Below, piece by piece: positions 10,392 to 18,373 of a stretch of DNA of 64,000 nt (positions are counted from its first letter, which is position 1; the number at the start of each line of letters is the position of its first letter). The stretch spans positions 1,014,417 through 1,078,416 of the forward strand of contig NZ_CP021378.1 in assembly GCF_002215495.1 (NCBI RefSeq), in the 5' to 3' direction. Made by a program: the position numbers and the translations under genes. Below the pieces are notes generated by a model. The model made no database searches and was not told the DNA's origin. It was given only the letters and a program-made list of their open reading frames with translations. Source of the stretch: Porphyrobacter sp. CACIAM 03H1. GTDB lineage: Bacteria; Pseudomonadota; Alphaproteobacteria; Sphingomonadales; Sphingomonadaceae.

Positions 10392-11225
10392 TCAGTGAGC
10401 AGCAGATACGCGAGGTGCGACAGCCTCTTTGCGTTCGCGGCAGATAAGGATTTTTTCCGTCACCGCAAAGGTCGTTTCGTTGTCGACGTCGATGGCATAG
10501 TGGCCGTCCGATAGCACCACCGGGACGAGCTGGAGCCCGAAGCGGCGGGAAATCTGCGTGAAGAGCTTCTCCTTGGTGCCGTTGCCGAGCATGAAGCGGA
10601 CGAGGTTGAGAAGCCCGAAGGCCTTGATGATGCGGCGCGGGAACTTCACGAACTGCCCGCCCTCGCGCCAGATTTCCGCCGCCTTGACCGCGCGCTCGCT
10701 GCCCAGCCAGTAGAGGTTGCAGTTGGAATAGCCCCCGTCGCGGAACTTGTAGAAACGCTGCTGGCCCTGCGGATCGGCGGCCTTGACGTCCTCCTCCCGC
10801 GCGAGCCCTGCCGCGCCATCGGCCTGTGCGGCGCGGCATCCGGCAATGAATTCGCCGTAGCCCTCGGGCGTCACGAGGCAGTTGTCTGCGGTGGTGATCA
10901 TGACCGGAAAGGCCGCCCCCTCGGCTCCCGCCACGACGGAGTCGACCAGATTGTGATGGCCCGCGACGAAGGACAGCCGGCCCGCCCGCATGAGCGCGGC
11001 GATGGTGGGCAGGGCGGCGATCTCTCCCTGCTCGTGGGCGACGATCCGGATCGCGCCGACATCGGGGCAGGCGGCGACCTGCTGCACCACGCGCTCGATC
11101 ATCGGCACGCCGCCCACGGGCACGACCGCCTTCTGCGCCACACCCGCCCGCGCCGCGAGAGGGTCAAGCGCGCCGGCGCGCTTGCCAGCCAGGACGAGGG
11201 CGGTGACTTTCCTGCAACTCTCCAT
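10392..11225 (-). CDS. Nucleotidyltransferase family protein (GT-A fold, MobA-like)
   Basis: Predicted to transfer a nucleoside monophosphate to a sugar phosphate or similar acceptor. The N-terminus, VTALVLAGKRAGALDPLA, is a variant of the LAGGxSxRxG pyrophosphorylase loop, with a later Lys in AQKAVVPVGGVPMIERV. MITTADNCLVTPE carries the metal-binding Asp typical of MobA/IspD-type enzymes. Two features differ from classic members: the glycine loop reads LAGKRAG, and the second half is a long insertion rich in aromatic and basic residues (KFPRRIIKAFGLLNLVRFML) that may bind membrane. It is the first gene of a two-gene unit with the flippase. Its nucleotide and acceptor are unknown. Confidence 0.75.
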   Translation of the reverse strand: MESCRKVTALVLAGKRAGALDPLAARAGVAQKAVVPVGGVPMIERVVQQVAACPDVGAIRIVAHEQGEIAALPTIAALMRAGRLSFVAGHHNLVDSVVAGAEGAAFPVMITTADNCLVTPEGYGEFIAGCRAAQADGAAGLAREEDVKAADPQGQQRFYKFRDGGYSNCNLYWLGSERAVKAAEIWREGGQFVKFPRRIIKAFGLLNLVRFMLGNGTKEKLFTQISRRFGLQLVPVVLSDGHYAIDVDNETTFAVTEKILICRERKEAVAPRVSAAH

Positions 11226-11342
11226 AGCTTCGAGACATAACCCGAAGCATGTGACAGTTCCAAGGCGTTAGACTGTTCTCTCCGCAAGACGAGCGGAATG
11301 TGTTGCAGTTTTTGCCTTATCTTGCGCAGCGAAGCGGGACGT

Positions 11343-12836
11343 TCACCCCATCGTCGGGATGACGAAGGCGTTGGAGCCGTCGCCGCCGCCGTCGGGCCAG
11401 CGCTGGGTGATCTTCTTGTTCTTGGTCCAGAACCTGAGGCCTTCAACGCCGTACTGGTCGATGTCGCCGAAGCCCGAACGCTTCCACCCGCCGAAGGAGT
11501 GGTAGGCGACCGGCACCGGGATCGGCACGTTGATCCCGACCATGCCGACGTTCACCCGCGCCGCGAATTCGCGCGCGGCATGGCCGTTGCGGGTGAAGAT
11601 CGCGACGCCGTTGCCATACTGGTGCTCGGAGGGCAGGCGCACCGCCTCCTCGAAATCATGCGCGCGCACGATCTGGAGTACGGGGCCGAAGATCTCCTCC
11701 TGATAGGAGCGCATCTGCGGCGTCACGCGGTCGATCAGGGTCGGGCCGACGAAGAAGCCCTTCTCGTGGCCCTGAAGCGTGAAGCCGCGCCCGTCGACGA
11801 CGATCTCGGCGCCCTCTTCCTCGGCGGTGGTGATCCACTGTTCGATCCGCGCCTTGTGCTCGGGCGTGACGACCGGGCCGTAGTCCGCGTCCGGATCGTT
11901 GGAGACCCCGATGCGAAGACCCGCAATGGACTTCAGCAGCTTTTCCTTCAGGCGTTCGGCGGTTTCCTCGCCCACCGGCACCACCACGGGCAGCGCCATG
12001 CAGCGTTCGCCCGCCGAGCCGAAGGCTGCGCCGGTCAGATCGGTGACGACCTGGTCGAGGTCGGCATCGGGCAGCACGATCCCGTGGTTTTTCGCCCCGC
12101 CGAAGGCCTGCACGCGCTTGTTGTTCGCGCTTCCGCGCGCGTAGATGTACTGCGCAATGTCGGAGCTTCCGACGAAGCTGATCGCGGCGATATCGGGATG
12201 GTCGATGATCGCGTCGACCATCTCCTTGTCGCCATGGACGACCTGGAGCAGCCCCTCGGGTGCGCCGGCCTCGAGGAACAGTTCGGCAAGCCGCACCGGC
12301 ACGCTCGGGTCGCGCTCGGAGGGCTTGAGGATGAAGGCATTGCCCGCCGCGCAGGCCATGCCGAACATCCACATCGGGATCATCGCCGGGAAGTTGAACG
12401 GGGTGATGCCCGCCCCGATCCCGAGCGGCTGGCGCACCGAATAAACGTCGATCCCCGGCCCGGCGCCATGGGTATATTCGCCCTTCATGATCTGCGGCAG
12501 ACCGCAGGCATATTCGATCACCTCCAGCCCGCGCTGCACGTCGCCGCGCGCGTCGGGGACGGTCTTGCCGTGCTCGGAGGAGAGCATTTCGGCGAGCGAC
12601 TGCATGTTCGCCTCGACCAGCTCCTTGAAGGCGAACATCACCCGCGCGCGGCGCTGGGGGTTGGTGGCGGCCCAGGCGGGCTGGACGCGCTTCGCGGTCT
12701 CCACCGCGCGGGCGAGCAGGGCGGCATCGCCGAGCGCGACTTCGGCCTGCACTTCGCCGGTCGAGGGATTCCAGACCATGTGCTTGCGGGTGGGGGCGGG
12801 GGTCTCGCCGACGATGAAGTGGTCGATCTGACGCAT
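11343..12836 (-). CDS. mmsA: CoA-acylating methylmalonate-semialdehyde dehydrogenase
   Basis: Oxidises methylmalonate semialdehyde to propionyl-CoA (and malonate semialdehyde to acetyl-CoA) in valine and inositol catabolism. The aldehyde dehydrogenase fold is clear: cofactor region TPFNFPAMIPMWMFGMACAA, the NAD-binding FVGSSDIAQYIY, and the catalytic cysteine in GSAGERCMALPV. GERCMA instead of GQxC is the signature of the MmsA subfamily, which forms acyl-CoA products. The 497-residue length is normal. The gene stands alone, divergent from the SMP-30 gene. Its product would feed a propionyl-CoA carboxylase such as the one encoded at 47-50.7 kb. Confidence 0.95.
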   Translation of the reverse strand: MRQIDHFIVGETPAPTRKHMVWNPSTGEVQAEVALGDAALLARAVETAKRVQPAWAATNPQRRARVMFAFKELVEANMQSLAEMLSSEHGKTVPDARGDVQRGLEVIEYACGLPQIMKGEYTHGAGPGIDVYSVRQPLGIGAGITPFNFPAMIPMWMFGMACAAGNAFILKPSERDPSVPVRLAELFLEAGAPEGLLQVVHGDKEMVDAIIDHPDIAAISFVGSSDIAQYIYARGSANNKRVQAFGGAKNHGIVLPDADLDQVVTDLTGAAFGSAGERCMALPVVVPVGEETAERLKEKLLKSIAGLRIGVSNDPDADYGPVVTPEHKARIEQWITTAEEEGAEIVVDGRGFTLQGHEKGFFVGPTLIDRVTPQMRSYQEEIFGPVLQIVRAHDFEEAVRLPSEHQYGNGVAIFTRNGHAAREFAARVNVGMVGINVPIPVPVAYHSFGGWKRSGFGDIDQYGVEGLRFWTKNKKITQRWPDGGGDGSNAFVIPTMG

Positions 12837-12974
12837 GTGGGGGTCTCCTGTCTGGCGCTCCCCATGCCCCCCGCGCGGGCCTCATGCAACCCTTGCGGGT
12901 CCCCTCAAAAGTGCTGGCATGGCGCGGCGCGGCAGGGCACTCTGCTCGCAGGACGGAACGAGGAGGAGCAGGCG

Positions 12975-13898
12975 ATGGGCAGGGCTTGGACAATGATCGC
13001 GGGGCTGGCGGCGGCATGGACGGCAGGCGCTCTCGCCGCCGAGGAGACCGCGCCGCTGATCGTCGAGGGCAGCCTCGAGCTTGCCGCTACCGGCTACACC
13101 TTCACCGAAGGCCCGGCATGGGACGGGGCGCGGCTGATCTTCAGCGACATTCCCGGCGACACAGTCTATGTCCTGACCCCCGGAGAGGGCGCGCCCGAGG
13201 TGCTTTACACCCCCAGCGCCAACGCCAACGGCCACACCTTCGACCGCGAGGGCAGGTTGCTCAACGCCGAACATGGCAGCGGCGAGATTACCCGCCGGAC
13301 CAGCGAGGGCGGACGCCAGACCGTCGCCGCGCGCTATGAGGGCAAGCGCCTCAACAGCCCCAACGACGTGGTGGTGCGCAGCGACGGGCTGATCCTGTTT
13401 ACCGATCCGCCCTATGGCCTCGGCCAGCGCGCGGCGGAGTTGGCCTTTTCGGGCGTCTTCGCGCTCGACGAGGCGAGCGGGCGGATGGTGCTGATCGACG
13501 ATGCACTCTCGCGTCCCAACGGCCTCGCGCTCTCGCCCGACGAGCGGGTGCTCTATGTCGGCGACACCGCGACGCAGACGCTCTGGGCCTATGATCTCGC
13601 CGCCGATGGCACCGCCTCGGGCAAGCGGCTGGTCGCGGATGTGACCGACGAGAGCAAGCCGGGCCGCGTCGACGGGGTCAGGGTCGATACCGCAGGGCGG
13701 GTTTGGTTCACCTGCCCCGGCGGCATCTGCGTAGTCGATCCTGCGCGGGGCGAAGTGATCGAGCGCCTCGCCACGCCCAAACGCGCCACCAACCTCGCAT
13801 GGGGCGGTGCGGACCTCTCGGAACTCTACATCACCGCGCTGACCGACGTTTACCGGGTCAGGACCCGTGCGCGCGGAACGGGCTCGTCGAGCCGCTAG
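12975..13898 (+). CDS. Exported SMP-30/gluconolactonase family protein
   Basis: A six-bladed beta-propeller lactonase-like enzyme. The start at ATG 12975 is supported by an AGGAGGAG ribosome site and by a signal peptide ending ALAAE, so the mature protein is periplasmic. Family residues are present: the metal-binding Glu in FTEGPAWDG, Asn in NSPNDVVV and Asp in PNGLALSPDE. These are the positions that bind calcium or zinc in gluconolactonases. The 307-residue length is normal. Likely substrates are sugar lactones or other cyclic esters, not resolvable here. Its stop codon overlaps that of the convergent M24 peptidase (shared CTAG at 13895-13898). Confidence 0.88.
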   Translation: MGRAWTMIAGLAAAWTAGALAAEETAPLIVEGSLELAATGYTFTEGPAWDGARLIFSDIPGDTVYVLTPGEGAPEVLYTPSANANGHTFDREGRLLNAEHGSGEITRRTSEGGRQTVAARYEGKRLNSPNDVVVRSDGLILFTDPPYGLGQRAAELAFSGVFALDEASGRMVLIDDALSRPNGLALSPDERVLYVGDTATQTLWAYDLAADGTASGKRLVADVTDESKPGRVDGVRVDTAGRVWFTCPGGICVVDPARGEVIERLATPKRATNLAWGGADLSELYITALTDVYRVRTRARGTGSSSR

Positions 13899-15247
13899 TC
13901 CGAGGGGATCAGCGTGATCTCGGTCTGGCGTCCGTCGATGTAGCGCACACTCTTGCCGTCGAAGAAGGCGTCCTCCTCCGTCCGGAAATCGACCCGCTGG
14001 CCGCCCCATTCGGGCACGTTTGCGTAGGACGTGAGCTCGATCGACCAGGCGGTGTTCGCCCGGATCGGGCCGCTCCCGCGCGGGTCGGCCTTCTGGTTGT
14101 CCCAGAAGCCGATGGACGGTCCCGCGCCGTGGCCGTGGTGGCCGATGGGGTGGGTGTAGATCGAGGGATCGAGCCCCGCCGCGATCGCATCGGCCCGGGC
14201 GATGGCCAGCGCCTCGTTGCCCGAGCGGCCGACCTTGAAGGCGCGGGTGAGGAGATCCTGCACCCTGTTGCTGTTCGCCAGCCCCGCCCTCAGGCCCGCC
14301 GGCGCCTCGGTCTCGCCGGGCTTCAGCACATAGGCGAGGTGCTGCGTGTCGGTGTTGAGCCTGAGGTAGGTGATGCCGAAATCGGTCCACAGCAGGTCGC
14401 CCGGCCGGATCACCTCCGCGCCCTCCAGCATCCCCTTCGCGCCCTGCCGCTGGATCGCGACCGAGGGGTGGAACCACGGCGTCAGGCCGAGCTGCATCAG
14501 CCGGTCGCGATACCACCACTGCACCTCCTCGGCGGTGGTGACGCCGGGGGTGATGACCTTCCTCGAAAAGGCCTCGCCGATCACCGCATGGGCGATGCGC
14601 ACCACGGTGGGATAGAGCGCCATCTCTGAGGGCAGGCGGGTCTCGAGCCAGCGGATCGCGAGCGTCTCGCCCGAGACGACGCGGCCCTTGAGGCCGGCGG
14701 GGAGGGCGGCCATGAAGCGGTCGTACTGGCTCAGGGTCATGCCGTCTGCGAACTGGTAGAGATCGGAGGAGTTGACCGCGATCTTGGCCGGATCGCGCGC
14801 GGCGATCAGATCGGCGACCGCCTGCCACTGGTCGGGCTGCTTGTCCGGGTCCCACGCGGGCGCGAACAGCCCGCCGAGGCCGTAGCGGCTGACGGTGAGG
14901 CGCTCGACCGGCTTGCCCTCGCCGGGATCGTGGAAGATCAGGATCGTCCGCCGCCGTGCATGCATGTTCTCGGCGTCGAGCATGGTGGCGACCACCGGTT
15001 CCTCGAAATATTCGCGCGCCACCAGCAGCCACAGGTCGATCCCTTCCTCGCGCATGATCTGCGGGACGATGGTATCGAGCCTTTCGGCGAGGATGCGGTT
15101 CTCAAGCGCGGCGCGCTCGCGGGGGGCGAGGATCGGGGGCAGCGCGGGGGCGGCCTGCTCGGTCTCGGCGAGCGGCAGAGTCGCGTCGGCAAGCGCGGGT
15201 GTTGCCGCGAGAGCCGCTGCCAGTGCGATGAGTTGCCGTCCGATCAT
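13895..15247 (-). CDS. Exported M24 family metallopeptidase (Xaa-Pro aminopeptidase-like)
   Basis: A pita-bread-fold metal enzyme with an N-terminal creatinase-like domain and a C-terminal catalytic domain. The five metal ligands can be placed: Asp in LLWTDFGIT, Asp in LNTDTQH, His in GHHGHGAGP, Glu in AWSIELTS and Glu in FRTEEDAFF. I chose ATG 15247 over 15253 because AAGGAG then lies 7 bases upstream and the product starts with a signal peptide (MIGRQLIALAAALAATPALA). The product is therefore a periplasmic peptidase of about 450 residues. It probably trims Xaa-Pro peptides; it could instead act on another amide, since M24 members vary. Confidence 0.87.
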   Translation of the reverse strand: MIGRQLIALAAALAATPALADATLPLAETEQAAPALPPILAPRERAALENRILAERLDTIVPQIMREEGIDLWLLVAREYFEEPVVATMLDAENMHARRRTILIFHDPGEGKPVERLTVSRYGLGGLFAPAWDPDKQPDQWQAVADLIAARDPAKIAVNSSDLYQFADGMTLSQYDRFMAALPAGLKGRVVSGETLAIRWLETRLPSEMALYPTVVRIAHAVIGEAFSRKVITPGVTTAEEVQWWYRDRLMQLGLTPWFHPSVAIQRQGAKGMLEGAEVIRPGDLLWTDFGITYLRLNTDTQHLAYVLKPGETEAPAGLRAGLANSNRVQDLLTRAFKVGRSGNEALAIARADAIAAGLDPSIYTHPIGHHGHGAGPSIGFWDNQKADPRGSGPIRANTAWSIELTSYANVPEWGGQRVDFRTEEDAFFDGKSVRYIDGRQTEITLIPSD

Positions 15248-15302
15248 GCCCATGCTCCTTGTTCTTGCCGGGACAGTGGCGCGGGGCACGCGCGGGATCA
15301 AG

Positions 15303-16076
15303 CTATTCGCCGTCGTCGAACCCGATCCGCTCGGCCGCCGCGCCCGACATGATGAAGCCGATCGGGCGCTCGGTCTCCTCCTGGAGATGGGCGATGAGGC
15401 TCGCGGTGCGGGCAAGGAGCGAGATGCCTTTGAGCGCGGCGAGCGGAAAGCCCGCGTCTAGCATCACGGCCGGGATCGCGCCGTTGACGTTGATCGGCAG
15501 GCTGCGGCCGATAGCCTCGGGCAGCACGGCCTCGATGGTGCGCAGCATGGCGATGTGCGGGCCTTCCATCCCTTGTTCCTTCGCCAGTGCCAGCAGCCGG
15601 TGCGCGCGCGGATCGCCGCTCGAATGCTGGGGGTGGCCGAAGCCGGGGATGGCCTTCTTCTCGGCCCGTAGCGCCTTGACCGCAGCCGTGGCGGCCGCGG
15701 CGGGATCACCGCCTTCGGCCACGACCTGCGCATAGAACCGCCCTGCCACCTCGGCGCTCCCGAGCACCACGCTCCCGCAGCCGAGCAGCCCCGCGGCGAC
15801 TGCGCCGTGGAAGGCCTCGGGCGCGGCGGCGTAGGTCATGCGGGTGGCGACGACGCTCGGCACCAGCCCGTGTTCGGCGATGGCGCAGAGCACCGCATCG
15901 GCCAGCGCCTTCTGGGGCGGAGAGGGCATGGCGCCCGTGACCAGCAGCCAGAAATAGCTCGTGAAATCGACATGGCCGATCACTTCCGAACACAGGTCGA
16001 GCCCGCGCACTGTGATGCTGGTCGCATCGGAGGTGCAGATCGAGGTGACGGCGTTATCCTGCTTGCCGATGCGCAT
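15303..16076 (-). CDS. Citryl-CoA lyase-like protein (short citrate-synthase fold)
   Basis: At 257 residues this is much shorter than citrate synthase (about 430) but retains that family's core: the active-site segment IPGFGHPQHSSGDPRA and the early SICTSDATSITVRGLDL patch. Homologous short proteins are commonly labelled citryl-CoA lyase and are expected to cleave or condense acyl-CoA with a 2-oxo acid such as oxaloacetate. It is divergently transcribed from a type III CoA-transferase, with a 32-bp operator-like element between them. A plausible role is cleavage of the CoA thioester made by the transferase. The reaction in this locus is inferred from context only. Confidence 0.8.
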   Translation of the reverse strand: MRIGKQDNAVTSICTSDATSITVRGLDLCSEVIGHVDFTSYFWLLVTGAMPSPPQKALADAVLCAIAEHGLVPSVVATRMTYAAAPEAFHGAVAAGLLGCGSVVLGSAEVAGRFYAQVVAEGGDPAAAATAAVKALRAEKKAIPGFGHPQHSSGDPRAHRLLALAKEQGMEGPHIAMLRTIEAVLPEAIGRSLPINVNGAIPAVMLDAGFPLAALKGISLLARTASLIAHLQEETERPIGFIMSGAAAERIGFDDGE

Positions 16077-16088
16077 CCCGGGTCCTTT

Positions 16089-16120
16089 TTCGCTAATCGA
16101 AGTTGATTTCGGTATGCGAA
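16089..16120. promoter_or_regulatory. Operator-like element, copy 1 (candidate IclR site)
   Basis: Two 13-base units, TTCGCTAATCGAA and TTCGGTATGCGAA, separated by GTTGAT; each unit is itself an imperfect palindrome. The same arrangement recurs at 18269-18300 in front of the TonB receptor gene. It lies in the 92-base gap between the divergent lyase and CoA-transferase genes, where a regulator could control both directions. Binding by the IclR protein encoded at 17310 is inference. Confidence 0.7.
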
Positions 16121-16168
16121 GAATATAGTATCACATTCTCCAACAGGCAAGCAGATGGGAAATGCAGG

Positions 16169-17329
16169 ATGACCGCTCGGCCCCTCGCAGGCGTTACGGT
16201 GCTCGAAATGGGTACCTTCATCACCGGGCCTGCCGCGGGGATGCTGCTGGCCGACCTCGGCGCGGATGTCATCAAGGTCGAGCAGCCCGGCACGGGTGAT
16301 CCCTTCCGCAGCTTCAAGGGCGAGCTCTACTCGCCCCACTTCCAGACCTATAACCGCAACAAGCGTTCGATCACGATCGACCCCAAGAAGGAAAGCGATC
16401 TTTCGGTGCTCGACGCGCTGGTGGAGCGCGCCGACGTGTTCATCCAGAACTTCCGCCCCGGCGTGGCAGACCGGCTGAAGGTCGGTGCGAAGCGGCTCCA
16501 GGCCATCAACCCGCGCCTCGTCTATGCCGCGATCTCGGGCTTCGGCAGCGAGGGGCCGGAGCGTGACCGCCCCGCTTTCGACACCGTCGCCCAGGCCGCG
16601 AGCGGGTTCCTGCGGCTGCTGGTCAACCCCGAGCACCCTCGCGTCGTCGGCCCGGCCATCGCCGATGCCATGACCGGCTTCTACACCGCGCTGGGCATCC
16701 TCGCCGCGCTCAACGAGCGGCACTGGACGGGGCGCGGCCGGGTGGTCGAGACCTCGATGTTCGAGGCGATGTGCCACTTCAACCTCGACGATTTCACCCA
16801 CCTGCTCTCGGCCGACCAGGTGATGGGGCCTTACAGCCGCCCCCACGTCTCGCAGAGCTATGTCTTCCAGTGTTCGGACGGCAAGTGGCTCGCGCTCCAC
16901 ATGTCATCGCCGCCCAAGTTCTGGGAGAACCTCGCCGCCGCGATCGGCCAGCCCGACATGCTGGAACGGCCCGAATTCGCCACCCGCGAGGCGCGCATCG
17001 CCCATTACGAGGATGTCGTCGCCTTCCTCGCCCCGATCTTCGCCACCCGCACCCGCGCCGATTGGACCGCCGAGCTGACCCGCCTCGAAGTCCCCAATTC
17101 GCCGGTCTATGACAGCGCCGAGGTGCTCGCGACCGAGCAGGCCAAGGTGCTCGGGCTCGAGGTCGCCGATCCGGACGGGCCCAAGGGGACCTTCCGCACC
17201 ATCCGTTTCCCCCTGTCCTTCGATGGCGAGCGGATGGACAGCGTCACCGCGCCGCCCCTATTGGGGGCAGACGATGCGGCGATCCGCCGCTCCATCGAAA
17301 GGCCGGTGCATGGGATCCGCAGGGGCTGA
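16169..17329 (+). CDS. Type III (CaiB/BaiF family) CoA-transferase
   Basis: Moves CoA from one acyl-CoA to a free carboxylic acid through an enzyme-bound anhydride/thioester. The N-terminal signature GVTVLEMGTFITGPAAGMLLADLGADVIKVEQP is in the standard form, and the catalytic Asp is in PAIADAMTGFY. The 386-residue length is normal. ATG 16169 gives the canonical start (MTARPLAGVTVLE); a longer frame to 16103 would run through the operator element. The downstream IclR gene begins inside its last 20 bases, so the two are co-translated. The acid that is activated is unknown; the divergent citryl-CoA lyase-like gene suggests a di- or tricarboxylate. Confidence 0.9.
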   Translation: MTARPLAGVTVLEMGTFITGPAAGMLLADLGADVIKVEQPGTGDPFRSFKGELYSPHFQTYNRNKRSITIDPKKESDLSVLDALVERADVFIQNFRPGVADRLKVGAKRLQAINPRLVYAAISGFGSEGPERDRPAFDTVAQAASGFLRLLVNPEHPRVVGPAIADAMTGFYTALGILAALNERHWTGRGRVVETSMFEAMCHFNLDDFTHLLSADQVMGPYSRPHVSQSYVFQCSDGKWLALHMSSPPKFWENLAAAIGQPDMLERPEFATREARIAHYEDVVAFLAPIFATRTRADWTAELTRLEVPNSPVYDSAEVLATEQAKVLGLEVADPDGPKGTFRTIRFPLSFDGERMDSVTAPPLLGADDAAIRRSIERPVHGIRRG

Positions 17330-18125
17330 AGCGGCAGGGAAAGACCCGGAGTTCCTCTCGACGCTCGAACGCGGATTGCGCGTGCTGAAAGCGTTCGACG
17401 AGGATCATCCGGAGATGACCCTCTCCGAGGTCGCCGCCAAGACCGCGCTGCCGCCCGCTGTCGCCCGCCGCTGCCTGATCACGCTGGTGGAGCTGGGCTA
17501 TGTCGGCCAGCACGAGCGCAAGTTCCTGCTGCGCCCGGCGGTGCTGACCATCGGTTCGGCCTTCCTCGCCTCGATGCAGATCGAGCAGGTGGTGCTGCCG
17601 CCCTTGCAGGCCCTGCGCGACCAGACCGGTGACAGCGCCAGCCTGGCGGTGCTCTCGGGCGCCGACATTCTCTATGTCGCCCATGTCTCGACCGACCGCC
17701 GGTTCCGCGTCGCGGCGGGGGTGGGGACGCGCTTTCCGTTCCATGCGACCTCGCTCGGCAAGGCGATCGCCGCGCATCTGCCCGAGGACGAGCGCGCCGC
17801 GCTCTATGCCCGCGCGCCCTATCAGCGTTTCACCGAGCGCACCGTAACCGACCGCGCCGCATTGGTCGACCGGCTCGCCCTGATCGCCGAGCGGGGGTAC
17901 GATTCGGCGCTCGACGAGCTAGATTACGGCATCGTCTCGGTCGCGGTGCCGATCTTCGGGCGTGACAAGCGGGTTATCGCGAGCATCAATTGCTCGACCT
18001 CGACCACCCGCATCTCGCAGGACGAGCTGGTCCGCACCCGCCTTCCGCTGCTGCGCCGCGCGGCGGGCGAGATCGAGGCGGCACTGAAACGCTGGCCGGC
18101 GCTCGAGGCCAGTCTGCGGCCCTGA
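17310..18125 (+). CDS. IclR family transcriptional regulator (PcaR/PobR-like)
   Basis: A 271-residue DNA-binding regulator with an N-terminal winged helix-turn-helix (about residues 12-75, STLERGLRVLKAFDEDHPEM...LSEVAAKTALPPAVARRCL) and a C-terminal GAF-like effector domain. The conserved RVAAGVGTRFPFHATSLGKA and DELDYGIVSVAVPIF segments are those of the PcaR/PobR/CatR subgroup that controls aromatic acid catabolism. It starts inside the CoA-transferase gene (20-base overlap). It is the natural candidate to bind the two identical-layout 32-bp elements at 16089 and 18269, and so to control both the transferase unit and the TonB-receptor operon. Confidence 0.93.
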   Translation: MGSAGAEAAGKDPEFLSTLERGLRVLKAFDEDHPEMTLSEVAAKTALPPAVARRCLITLVELGYVGQHERKFLLRPAVLTIGSAFLASMQIEQVVLPPLQALRDQTGDSASLAVLSGADILYVAHVSTDRRFRVAAGVGTRFPFHATSLGKAIAAHLPEDERAALYARAPYQRFTERTVTDRAALVDRLALIAERGYDSALDELDYGIVSVAVPIFGRDKRVIASINCSTSTTRISQDELVRTRLPLLRRAAGEIEAALKRWPALEASLRP

Positions 18126-18268
18126 GGGGCAGGCCAAGCGCCCCGCGACCGGTGCGCGATGACCATGCGACGACCTGACAACGACATCGCCACCGCGCCG
18201 GCATGAAGCGGCAGGGGCGGGCGCATCCGGCGTGCTCTCCCGTGGCCAATGCGCCACAGCCTCAAAGT

Positions 18269-18300
18269 TTCGCATATCGAAGTTGACTTCGCATTGCGAA
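18269..18300. promoter_or_regulatory. Operator-like element, copy 2 (candidate IclR site)
   Basis: TTCGCATATCGAA, spacer GTTGAC, then TTCGCATTGCGAA. Layout and spacing are identical to the element at 16089-16120, with about 26 of 32 bases shared. It lies 73 bases upstream of the TonB-dependent receptor start. The surrounding 18126-18373 gap otherwise contains only a GGGGAGAGAG ribosome-binding region just before the receptor. Confidence 0.7.
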
Positions 18301-18373
18301 TTCCATAACCAGCCGATCAGGGAGGGGTCGCCACAAAGAGCGGCGCGCGAGCGCGCGCACAGGGGAGAGAGAC

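Noticed and set aside
12882..15032. A 716-codon minus-strand open frame
   Set aside because: It is off-frame through the M24 peptidase and antisense to the SMP-30 gene; both true genes have signal peptides and catalytic residues.
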